A DNA stretch of 64,000 nt from Bolinopsis microptera (taxonomy: Eukaryota > Ctenophora > Tentaculata > Lobata > Bolinopsidae): contig NC_087077.1 in assembly GCF_026151205.1 (NCBI RefSeq), positions 14,112,983 through 14,176,982 on the forward strand. Reading direction: 5' to 3'. The notes under the pieces were generated by a model. It was given only the letters and a program-made list of their open reading frames with translations. It did not search any database and was not told where the DNA came from. Of this stretch, positions 32,301-44,300 are shown piece after piece. A program made the position numbers and the translations under genes. Each line of letters starts with the position of its first letter. Within the stretch, counting starts at the first letter, position 1.

Positions 32301-35300
32301 AGCTCACTGCTGGTCTCCCCAGCGTCCGTCTCGTCGTCTAACAACATGCTGCATTCCCGGAGCAGGTGAGGAAGGAACTTTTTTAGAGTTTTCTCAGTGT
32401 ATATGTTCGAGAGGTTGGAGAGAGCATCTCCCATAGTTTTACCAGCGATCTTGACTTCTAGTGTTGTGGTAGTAACCTTTCGGAACACCTTGTCCAGGAT
32501 CATGTCACGGATGTCGTCCGAGGAGTTCCTCACCAGGGAGTCAAAGCTCATGTAGATGGAACCTTCCGCAAGGTAGTCGGGAATAGAGCTAGCCTTTAGA
32601 TTCTTGGAATTTCTGTTTTTGTGGTTAACAGAATTGAGGTTGCCAGTATCCTCCATTGCGCTCACCTCTATCAGGCCCATCAGTTTGTCGACGAAAACTG
32701 CTACCATGTCTTTAAACTGGGCGGTAGATCGCCAGACCCGCTCTAGATCCTTCTTTTTCTTCCCAGGCTGGTGGAGGAGGTGCGAACAATCCACAACAGG
32801 TATCATGGTGAATGCAAAGGAGAAAGCAAGGAGTGCGATCCAACTCTTGTTCAGATCATTGGAGCTGATGGTTGGGAGGAGTGTGCTCAACAGAGGAATA
32901 ACCTCCTGTTTGGACGGCTCATGGAGACAGAGGGCGCGGAGGGAGACAGCAAACGAGCAGAGCGCTGTTGTGACGCGCTGTGGCTCAACCACACTCTCGA
33001 TACTGTCAAACGCGTGTGCCAGATAGTCAGGGAGTACGATATGGGGTGCTAACCGAACCAGACAGTGGTAGTCATGTTGGAAGTTGTTAGCAGAGTTGAC
33101 GTTAAACATGACCAGTTTAACACTCGGTAGCATGAGTTTGACAAATCTATCGATGGTTTCTTGTGAGAGACGGTGAGACTCAGGGACTTGACGGAACCAG
33201 TAACCTTGCTCCAACCTTTCCCTGAAAAAGATATTTTGATTGATAAGCCTTGTGCCCTCGCATGGGACTCAGTGAACAGTCTATGAAACAACCCCCCTCC
33301 CCTATGAAATCGGTAACGGGACCTTTTAAATGGGCTGCAGTGTTTATTTAGCCAATATTATTAAGTTTATTCTTGGGCAACTTAGAAGAATGCGATTACT
33401 CACATTTCGACTCTCTTCAAGAAAGTTTCACAGATACAATTAACAAATCCAACCAACTTCATCTGAAAAAATACACAATTTTATTAGCGGTGAAGTACGT
33501 AAATGTAATATCAAACTGTTTAATAGAAGAAACTTCACAATAAAATGTAAGAATTTGAGGGGTTAAGATTTTTTTAATGATTTACCGTCCATTTCCCTCT
33601 GTTAGAAGGATGTATGTAGCTGACATAAGTTTTTGTCAGAATTTCGAGATGCTCCATGATTATTTCTGTGCAGTCTCCTCCCTGAAAGTTAAATAAATTT
33701 TCAGAAAAGTTTTTACATAAATTAAAAACTCAAGTATAATCTCGTGAGGCAAAAGGTATTGAAAAACTTAGTAAAATCTTACCATCATCCAAACGATTAT
33801 TTCTATCTTTGTAGAACAAAGCTTGTTCCTGCCATTGAAGAGTCCAGCGAAGGTGTGACTTTCACCAACTGGAAGGTTAAAATCAAGCAGAACCATGTTG
33901 AAAACCTGAGAGGGTAGCACTGTCGTGTCATCAATGATTCCTTTAAATTGTGCAATTTCCGAACACATGCTCTCAAATTATATGTTTTAAAACATGCCTA
34001 AGATGCTATTGAATGATTCACTAATGATGCTTTAAAACTTTGGACTACATCTTTAATAGAAAAGATTAAGAATTTACTTGAATGTACCACACTAAAGGAC
34101 TTAAGAATAGAAAAAAGGGCTATAGAAAATGCTTTTACTCATTACTTACCCACGGGATGTGAGGTTTCCAATCGATTTTACCGATGTTGAACTTGGCAAC
34201 TCTGCACAGCAGCGTAGGAAACGACTGGAAAGTGGATTGCTTTTTATGACCACGTCCTGCCTGCAGGACGTAACGTTTAGGGCGCCCCACTTGATGGCGC
34301 CCTACGGCACCGTTCTTAACAGGCGCTTTAGTGCATAATATCAACACCTTAGTCGATTTTTGTCTTAATTTGGCTATTGGTTATTAGTGTTATTGATAGC
34401 CAGGAGCCAGTATCGCCGAAAATGAAAAGATGGGTTGCTCTTGGAAGGATAGAAGAAATGGTAGTTTCGCCCATTGAACGCCCCGGCGTAGTACCCCAGT
34501 TACGTCCCTGCCCGACTGAACGTGGTCATCCATTTATTAGTTTAGTAAATGAGCTTTCTTCTTGAGCTTGGAAAAATATCGCACTCGTAGGCTGCGTTGT
34601 TTTCAATCACGAAGCGAAAGAATCATGGAACGTACAAGAAGTTTTGCCGAATAGTTAATTGTGATTCAGGAGACAGAAATGTTGAGCGGATTCGCATGTA
34701 AATGCTCTAAACTTCAAGTGCAAGTTGCGACATTCATATATCCAGCCATCCGTCCATTTTGATTTCTACAAAAGCTTAATATGTTAGAACGTGCAGCGGC
34801 GCGAATTGTCCTTTGTGAGACTTTGTTGCGTCGCGCGTTACAAATATGGCTACTGTCACATGACTGAAAAATGAACGTGATTGCTACAAGAAATTATCAA
34901 GCACAACTTTTGCAGTAGGTGTAATTGGAATTGCTTTGAGTATGTTATCCCGAATAGTTTCAGGGAAATTATTTGGCGCTGCCGACAAAAAGGTCCTGTT
35001 ATCGACATATTATCTATACTATAATTTAAACTTGACGAAATTTCCCCGGCAACGGGGACATAGAAGAAAAAACACCGAAAATCGACCTCAAAATGACCCT
35101 CTGGTGAAATCAAACCCAGCTCGCAAATGGAGTTGAAACCTCGCCATTTTTAGCAGGGTTGTAGAAAAAGGATAGGAATAGGCTATAGCATTCTTAGAAT
35201 TTTGATTTAGGCTTTAGATTTTTTATAATTAACGTCGGAAGTGAGGTAAAATAACCGTTAGAATAATGTCGTTATTTTAGCAAAGGTTTACTGCGCTGTT

Positions 35301-38300
35301 GCGTAGCAACGTTAAAATGCACGTGCGCGAGCAAGGACATCTTAAAGTCTTAACTACGCGCGTTGTTATGCTGTATGCTACGTCATAATTTCAAAACTAG
35401 CTCACATTTACGCTCACGCTATGACTTATATTCATAACTTTGGTTGTGATTGGTATTTTTTGATGCGGTAAAAAGTATCGTTTTGGGAATCCGAATACTA
35501 ACAACGCTGTCGCCATTGTTAAATAAATTCCATTATGTCTACTGTATAACAAAGCTGTATGATGAAGAGAAATTAAAACATAACTGATTTTTAAAATTTC
35601 CTCGAACAAAGCTTTCGACTAGCGGGTTTCTAGTATATCATAATATAAACATCATGAAAACATAATCACACACACCCGTACGTTATATTAGTTATTGAAG
35701 AATCCGGTTCTCACGTACGCGGTACGTTAGAAATTAGTTAACTCCGTTAACTTATTAAGTTAACTTAATAAGTTTACGGGGGAAAATGCGACGTATTTCG
35801 ACACACAAAATAACGTATGTGCTATGTTTTATCAACCAATTATTCATATCCCATTCTTTCTGTAAAAAGATAAATCCCAATTTCCAACTGACTAAAGAAA
35901 TTGTTGGAAAATTTGAATTCAAAAGGACTTAATAAATTATAAAAACGGATTATCTGTATACAAACCATTACAGAAAACAGTCACAATTTACTGTCATTCT
36001 AATTGTTTCAATTTATCTTGCAATTCGTTAATTACATATCTTGTAATTCGGTTTATTTGTTGATAAATGAGCTTAATCCTTATTTCGTACCCATGCTAAT
36101 GGTAGTTCATTTCACAAGACCAGGTCTTACACTCGCAACAACCTTTATTTACCACTAATTTATGGGGAGATACCTATAAAGAGTAGCGAAAGGCCTCCCC
36201 CGGTGATCATAGTTTTAATATAAAGGAAATGTGAATGTTCGAGTACATTTCATATTATGTACATCCTATTAAAAGATTTCCCTCATTAGTGTTATAATGA
36301 CTACCGTACAGTTGGCAATATTTAAAAAATGTATTCTAGGACATATGATATGTATTTTTAGCTAAGCAAAATTTAGCCAGCAGAGAAAAATGTGGATTTC
36401 ACGCCACTGCTTGTAACGTGTATATAATCGTAATATATATTGTATATATATTGTAATATATATCGTAAATATTGTATTACTAGTGTAACCCGTGCCTACG
36501 GCCGGGACTTAAACCTTGATCATATTTTGGCTTAGTCAGATTTTTTTTAATACAATGAGGCAAGTACGATATCAATTGTAAAGTTTTTCTAATTATTCGC
36601 AAGCACATGAACTGGGCGAGTTTGTTATCAATGATCTGAGTTATTGCCCTAAAAGCATTAATACAATGGTAACCTTTCTTCATTGGTAAAAGTTAAATAT
36701 TACAAATGGATAAAAATGTATTCAAAAAGTATATCATTACAAGACTTTTGAAACACCCTGTATTGGATAGTGGATACGTGAGCTTGAGCCTTGAGGGCAC
36801 TCCGAATTGCTCGCCTTGTTGTTCTGTAATGCAGGTTTCGACTGAGCGGCTAGACACCTTTTCCCCTTTTTTTTACTGGGACAGTGAAATCCCAGCCGAA
36901 GGCCTGGTTACACTAGTTATACTTGTAAATAATAAAAGGTTTGTATAATATAATAAAAGGTTAGGTGTACAGAATATAACAATGATAAATAAGGGTTATT
37001 TAAATTATCTTTGTTTAAAACTTTAAAAGTAAAATGATTGTTTATAAAAAAAATTCGCACGTACTCTCCCTCTCTGTCTAGTCATGCAATTAGGCGAATG
37101 TTTTCTGCAGAAAGCAAATCTTTGCGTATCTTTGTCTATTGATCAAAGAGATGCTTCCTTAGAATTGGAGTCCCGCAAGGTTCAATTGTAGGTCCAATTC
37201 TGTTTATACTGTACACAAAGGAGCTTAATAACATTGCAAAGAGGCATGGATTTAACATCCACATGTACGCAGATGACACCCAACTTTACATTGAGTTTAA
37301 CCCACTATTTCGAGATCTGTCAACAATCGAAGAGAGAATTACACGTTGTTTTCAAGAAATTAAGAGCTGGATGACCCAAAATGAACTCAAATTAAACCAA
37401 AACAAAACAGAAACTCTTGTAGTACAGACCAAGAACAGTTTCTCTTCATGTCCAGTCGACTCAATACAACTTGACAATGCAGCTGACCCTGTGGATGCAT
37501 CCCACACAGTAAAAAGTTTAGGTTTCCTCTTTGATCAATTCCTTACATTTGAAGATCAAGTCAATTCAATTATCAGTTGTTGCAACTTGCAACATCCATT
37601 TGAGGAACCTTCGAGTTATAGGCTCAAAGCTTAACTATGACCTAAAAAGACAGCTCTGAATTTACTGTTTGATCTTTTCAAAACTAGACTATTGCAATGG
37701 ACTTCTCTATGGTTTACCCGATTTTCTCATAAAGAAACTCCAGAAGGTACAAAATTCCTGTGTACGATTCTTGTTTGGTAGAAAAGCTATTAAAAAATGG
37801 CACAGTGTCACTCCATTCCTGAAAAAGGCCCATTTTCTTCCAATTAGACAGCGAACAGTGTTCAAATGCATCAACAACATAGCTCCAGACTATATCACCA
37901 AATGCATCGACATCAAGAGTCAACCTGTACATGTGCTACGAACTGAACAAGACTATTTCCTCCTAAATGTTCCTCCTGTCTCAAATTATAGTAAAACTGA
38001 GAGAGGTTTTAGTTACTGTGGACCCTCAGTATGGAATCAGCTTCCTTATCAATTGAGAACATTGACTGATATTGTCTTGTTTAAAAAAGAGACTAAAGAC
38101 TCATCTATTTGAAAAAGTGTTCTTATATAATTATCATATAATATCTTTCTCATACAAACCATACTTCATAAAATGCTAAGTTCTTATGTACATGTTCATG
38201 AGTCGCTTTAGATGGCTTGAACTGAATATTTGGATTTTGAGTTCTTTTTGGCTATAAAGCGATGTATAAATTTCTAGTTATTATTATTATAAAGGGTCTC

Positions 38301-41300
38301 AATAAGAGGTCTCGACTGCCTAGGCGTCAAACCTTGGCAGTCGGTAGTTTTCCTCTGGCCCGGGATCAGCTGACCCTAGGGACCAGAGGGTAAAGGTGTA
38401 GAGACTATGTGTATCTACAAATCTTTCGAGGTTGTTTTTACAAGAGACAGGGCTTGCTACGCAAGAGAAGAAAACCGGGAGAAACAATCACAAATTATAC
38501 AAATAAATATTATAAAACCTAGCAAAAAAAAATTAAAACAATCCTACACTACTACAAATGTTTATTACATACCACAATGTAATACACGATTATTATTATT
38601 ATTATTATAAATGTAACCTGACTGCAATATAATAACCTACGTATTACTCTAACTAAAATTTGAATGTGTTCGGCTGCAGGATGGCATAATTCTAGAAATA
38701 TGGAGGGAAAAAACTCGGTGAAGAAAATTGCAAATATGTGGTGAGTATTAATTAATGGTAGTTTGGAACCAACATCTGTACAATATTGCAAGAGTAACGT
38801 GCACATTTATGTGTAATGTTACGATATCTTTTAAAATCATCCATTTAGTAAAATCTGGAGGTAAAATCTGGAGGTAAAATGACGTCAAAGCCAACATACA
38901 ATTCTAAATAACCATGTCATCAATATTTATAGATTATAAACTGCTTATAAATACTATATAACTGAGTTATACTGTTCACTAAGTAAGGTTGGTAAGTTAG
39001 TTATAGGTGGATGGAGCCCCATATATAGTATATACCTTACTACAGTTACTTCAAAAATTATAGCTGCATATTATAATTAAGACGCCCGAAATTAAGAGTT
39101 TTTACAAACCCCGACCTAATTAATTATGATGTCATAAAACCCGTAATGTAGAGATGTAGGACCTTAATTGTAAACCACAATTTCCTGTGAGGTATGCAGA
39201 GGTTAGCAATTTAGGTGGTAATCATACCAGTTACCACAAATTTGCGTAAATACGACAAAAAGGCTCACAAAAGTATCACATAAACAACTTAGATTACTCA
39301 CGAAATTTCGGGTAACAAAACGTCTCGTATAAAATATTTTACACATAATTTCTCACGAAAATTCTCACACAAAATCTCTCACATAATTCCAAAATCTCTA
39401 CCTGATTGAAGAGGCACGGACACGTGATGATTTGAACGACCGTTTTGACACCCTAATCAGCATAGAATTAATTGTCTATAGGCCCTGGCAAGGACCCATA
39501 GCCTGATTGCCGATTGGAAAAATCAATATTTCGAGATATCCTACATTTTATCAGAGCTCTTGTTGTCTTCACATAACTGTAGTCAAATGTTCGCAGAACA
39601 AAATACGATAGTCTGTGATATTGGATTATCTTAAAGTCTATATATTTTGATTCATTGTAAGTGAAATTAAGATACACAATGATTGATATATTACGTAAAA
39701 ATAAGAAGAGGTACTCACTATTGCAGTAGTCTTTACTAGTCCCAACACTAAATCTAGCCACAGCCTGAAGCATTTTTCCAATTATTACAAATTCATCAAC
39801 TAACTATTGCATTGATTTGATTAAATTTACAGTGAAGTATATCGATTTCTAGTCGGGTTAAATAAAAAATACCGTACTAAAACAAAAATACAGTAATCAG
39901 TGATTATGATATAACAATATGCTGTATTAGCATGACACAACACTCGACAACGTTGTAAAAAGTGTTCCATTACCCGAATCCCTGGTCAGGTTGAACAGTA
40001 ACAGGAAGGAACATTGAGAGGTAGGTGGTACCACGGTGACACATTGTGTCAGGAGGACACAGCAGCGGCTCCCACTCATCCAACATCTCCCGCGTACACT
40101 CGTTCGAGAAATAGCTGGACAGATTAGGTTGAGTTAGTTAAGATATCACTTTGTTTAAAGCGGGATTTAATTACAATCTGGCGAATTCCGGGGAGTGGTG
40201 ACTGGTCATGATCCTGATTTTAACATTGTCATTCTTACTTGACATTAGAATATTAAAAAATTTATTACAAAAGTTTATCTTCTAAAACATTAAAGCCACT
40301 CGATACATATGATCATAGTTTATACTGGTATGCTCATTTTTCCTGGTCATTACAATTATTTTGACCATTTATATATTTTGACAGAATGATGGATGTAATG
40401 ACAATTATTCATTCATGACTTATGCTCAGATTAGTTATCCATTTGATTTTCTAAAGGGGGGGGGGGGGTGTCATGTCCGTCTATGTCCGCCTATGTCCTG
40501 TCCTTTTTGGATTCTATGAGACAACGGACGTGTTTTTTGGGACATTGGCGGACACGGACGGACATTGGCGGACTCGGACGGACATTGGCGGACTCGGACG
40601 GACATTGGCGGACTCGGACGGACATTGGCGGACCCGGACGGACATTGGCGGACTTGGATGGACATTAGCGGACATTGGTGGACATTAGCAGACAAACATT
40701 TTGAGGACTGAAGAGTACTGAAGAGTACTGAAGAGTACTGAGGAGGATGGCTGAGAAGGATGGCTGAGTAGGATGGCTGAGGAGGATGACTGAGGAGGAT
40801 GACTGAGGAGGATGACTGAGAGGGAGGAGAAGAATCAGGAAGACCCAGGAGGAGGAGGAGGAGGAGGACCCAGAAGGAGGACCTAGGAGGAGGAGGAGGA
40901 GGAGGAGAACTGAGGAGGATGACTCAGGAGGAGGATGACTCAGGAGGAGGACTGAGGAGGACTGAGAAGGAGGAGGACTGAGGAGGATGGCTGAGGAGGA
41001 TGGCTGAGGAGGATGGCTGAGAGGGAGGAGGAGGAGGAAGAGGAAGAAGAGGACTGAGGAGGAGGAGGAGAAGGACTGAGGAGGAGAAGGAGGACCCAGG
41101 AGGAGGAGGACCCAGGAGGAGGACCCAGGAGAAGGCCCCAGGAGGAGGAGGAGGACTGGGGAGGAGGAGAACTGTTGAGGACTGATGAGGAGGACTGAGG
41201 ACGAGGAGGAAGAGTAGGAGGAGGACTGAGGAGGGGAGGAGGAAGAGGACTGGGGAGGATCAGAAAGACCCAGGAGGCTGGAGGACCCAGGAGGAGGAGG

Positions 41301-44300
41301 AGGACCCAGGAGGGGGAGGAGGACTGAGGAGGACTGAGGAGGATGGCTGAGAAGGATGGCTGAGGAGGATGGCTGAGGAGGATGACTGAGGAGGATGACT
41401 GAGAGGGAGGAGAAGGATCAGGAAGACCCAGGAGGAGGAGGAGGAGGAGGACCCAGAAGGAGGACCTAGGAGGAAGAGGAGGAGGAAGAGGAGGAGATTT
41501 CAGGAGGATGACTGAGGAGGAGGAGGACTCAGGAGGAGGACTGACGAGGACTGAGAAGGAGGAGGACTGAGGAGGATGGCTGAGGAGGATGGCTGAAGAG
41601 GATGGCTGAGGAGGATGGCTGAGAGGGAGGAGGAGGAGGAAGAGGAAGAAGAGGACTGAGGAGGAGGAGGAGAAGGACTGAGGAGGAGAAGGAGGACCCA
41701 GGAGGAGGAGGACCCAGGAGGAGGACCCAGGAAAAGGCCCCAGGAGGAGGAGGAGGACTGGGGAGGAGGAGAACTGTTGAGGACTGATGAGGAGGACTGA
41801 GGACGAGGAGGAAGAGTAGGAGGAGGACTGAGGAGGGGAGGAGGAAGAGGACTGGGGAGGATGAGGAAGACCCAGGAGGCTGGAGGACCCAGGAGGAGGA
41901 GGAGGAGGAGGAGGACCCAGGAGGAGGAGGAGGACTGAGGAGGACTGAGGAGGATGGCTGAGAAGGATGGCTGAGGAGGATGGCTGAGGAGGATGACTGA
42001 GGAGGATGACTGAGAGGGAGGAGAAGGATCAGGAAAACCCAGGAGGAGGAGGAGGAGGAGGACCCAGAAGGAGGACCTAGGAGGAGGAGGAGGAGGAGGA
42101 GGAGAACTCAGGAGGATGACTCAGGAGGAAAAGGACTCAGGAGGAGGACTGACGAGGACTGAGAAGGAGGAGGACTGAGGAGGATGGCTGAGGAGGATGG
42201 CTGAAGAGGATGGCTGAGGAGGATGGCTGAGAGGGAGGAGGAGGAGGAAGAGGAAGAAGAGGACTGAGGAGGAGGAGGAGAAGGACTGAGCAGGAGAAGG
42301 AGGACCCAGGAGGAGGAGGACCCAGGAGGAGGAGGACCCAGGAGGAGGAGGACCCAGGAGGAGGACCCAGGAAAAGGCCCCAGGAGGAGGAGGAGGACTG
42401 GGGAGGATGAGAACTGTTGAGGACTGATGAGGAGGACTGAGGACGAGGAGGAAGAGTAGGAGGAGGACTGAGGAGGGGAGGAGGAAGAGGACTGGGGAGG
42501 ATGAGGAAGACCCAGGAGGCTGGAGGACCCAGGAGGAGGAGGAGGAGGAGGAGGACCCAGGAGGAGGAGGAGGACTGAGGAGGACTGAGGAGGATGGCTG
42601 AGAAGGATGGCTGAGGAGGATGGCTGAGGAGGATGACTGAGAGGGAGGAGAAGGATCAGGAAGACCCAGGAGGAGGAGGAGGAGGACCCAGAAGGAGGAC
42701 CTAGGAGGAGGAGGAGGAGGAGGAGGAGAACTCAGGAGGATGACTCAGGAGGAGGAGGACTCAGGAGGAGGACTGACGAGGACTGAGAAGGAGGAGGACT
42801 GAGGAGGATGGCTGAGGAGGATGGCTGAAGAGGATGGCTGAGGAGGATGGCTGAGAGGGAGGAGGAGGAGGAAGAGGAAGAAGAGGACTGAGGAGGAGAA
42901 GGACTGAGCAGGAGAAGGAGGACCCAGGATCAGGAGGAGGACCCAGGAAAAGGCCCCAGGAGGAGGACCCAGGAAAAGGCCCCAGGAGGAGGAGGAGGAC
43001 TGGGGAGGAGGAGAACTGTTGAGGACTGATGAGGAGGACTGAGGACGAGGAGGAAGAGTAGGAGGAGGGGAGGAGGAAGAGGACTGGGGAGGATCAGGAA
43101 GACCCAGGAGGCTGGAGGACCCAGGAGGAGGAGGAGGAGGACTGAGGAGGACTGAGGAGGAGGACTGACGATGACTGAGAAGGAGGAGGACTGAGGAGTA
43201 CTGAGGAGGATGGCTGAGGAGGATGGCTGAGGAGGATGACTGAGGAGGATGACTGAGAGGGAGGAGGAGGAGGACTCAGGAGGAGGACTCAGAAGGAAGA
43301 GGAGGAGGACTCAGGAGGAGGACTTAGGAGAAATGAGAAGGAGGACTAAGGAGAACTGAGGAGGAGGAGGAGGAGGACTGAATAGGAGGAGGAGGAGGAG
43401 GGGGACTGGGAGAGGACTGGGGAGGAGGAGGACTGATGAGAAGGATGAGGAGGACCCAGGGGGAGGAGGACTGAGGACCGAGGAGGAAGAGGAGGAGGAT
43501 GAAGAGGAGGACCCAGGAGGAGGAGGACTGAGGAGGATGGCTGAGGAGGATGACTGAGAGGGAAGAGGAGGAGGAGGAGGAGGAGGACTGAGGAGGACTG
43601 AGAAGGAGGAGGAGGAGGACTGAGGAGGACTGAGAAGGAGGAGGAGGACTGAATAGGAGGAGGAGGAGGGGGACTGGGGGAGGACTGAGGAGGAGGATGG
43701 AGGACTGAGGAGAAGGATGAGGAGGAGGACTGAGGACTGAGGAGGAAGAGGAGGAGGATGAAGAGGAGGAGGAGGACCCAGGAGGAGGACCCAGGAGGAG
43801 GACTCAGGAGGAGGAGGAGGACTGGGGAGGAGGAGGACTGTTGAGGACTGATGAGGAGGACTGAGGACGAGGAGGAGGAGTAGGAGGAGGACTGAGGAGG
43901 GGAGGAGGAAGAGGACTGAGGAAGATCAGGAAGACCCAGGGGGAGGAGGAGGAAGAGTAGGAGGAGGAAGCATCTAAATGTTATTTCCATTTTTGTCCGT
44001 TTTTGTCCGCTCTATTTTTTGTCCGTTTTCAAAATATAGGGTACCGAACGGACAAAAAACATGATCCCCCTATAACAGCAAAAATTGAACATTTTATTTA
44101 GCAATTTAGGTGTCCATTAATGTCCGCCTATGTCCGCCTATGTCCGCCTATGTCCGCCTATGTCCTGTCCTTTTTGGATTCTATGAGACAAGCGGACATA
44201 GACGGACGTGACACCCCCCCCCCCTCTAAAGCTAAAAATATTCATACTTTAATTTAGTATTCTCATAACTAAAATGTGCAAATGCAGGTAATTACCCCGT

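Larger units (their letters stand above)
34260..37090. other. PSME4 intron 6 proximal part: repeats only
   Basis: No host exon found. It contains a MITE (36480-36919), a 26 bp palindrome (35749-35774) and a region near 35290-35640 that resembles 23220-23460 (shared TAGCAACG, AAAATGCACGTG and TTTTTTGATGCG phrases), likely an old dispersed element. Confidence 0.45.
40456..44224. mobile_element. G-run-bounded minisatellite element, copy 2 (3.8 kb)
   Basis: The left end is G13 then TGTCATGTCCGTCTATGTCCGCC; the right end is GGACATAGACGGACGTGACA then C11. The ends are inverted repeats, and the adjoining phrase CCTTTTTGGATTCTATGAGAC is present at both ends in the same orientation. TCTAAA flanks both sides (40450-40455 and 44225-44230). 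The middle (40690-43965) is purine-rich GGA/GACTGA minisatellite. Near the right end, GGAAGCATCTAAATGTTATTTCC and GGGTACCGAACGGACAAAAA match the right end of copy 1 at 26226-26325, so the two are related. It lies wholly in PSME4 intron 4. Confidence 0.8.

Noticed and set aside
30533-33052. Several plus-strand frames of 60-140 codons
   Set aside because: Antisense shadows of the large PSME4 exon.
36706-36948. 80-codon plus-strand frame
   Set aside because: It lies inside the CTAGTGTAACC MITE and ends in its terminal repeat.
38640-38720. Possible PSME4 exon in intron 6
   Set aside because: The minus-strand frame does not match the missing family segment, and splice phases do not fit.
40546-40690. 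CRISPR-like regular repeats
   Set aside because: The 20 bp units are contiguous with no unique spacers, and the genome is eukaryotic.
43346-43990. 214-codon Ser/Pro/Leu frame
   Set aside because: Same cause: purine minisatellite read on the opposite strand.
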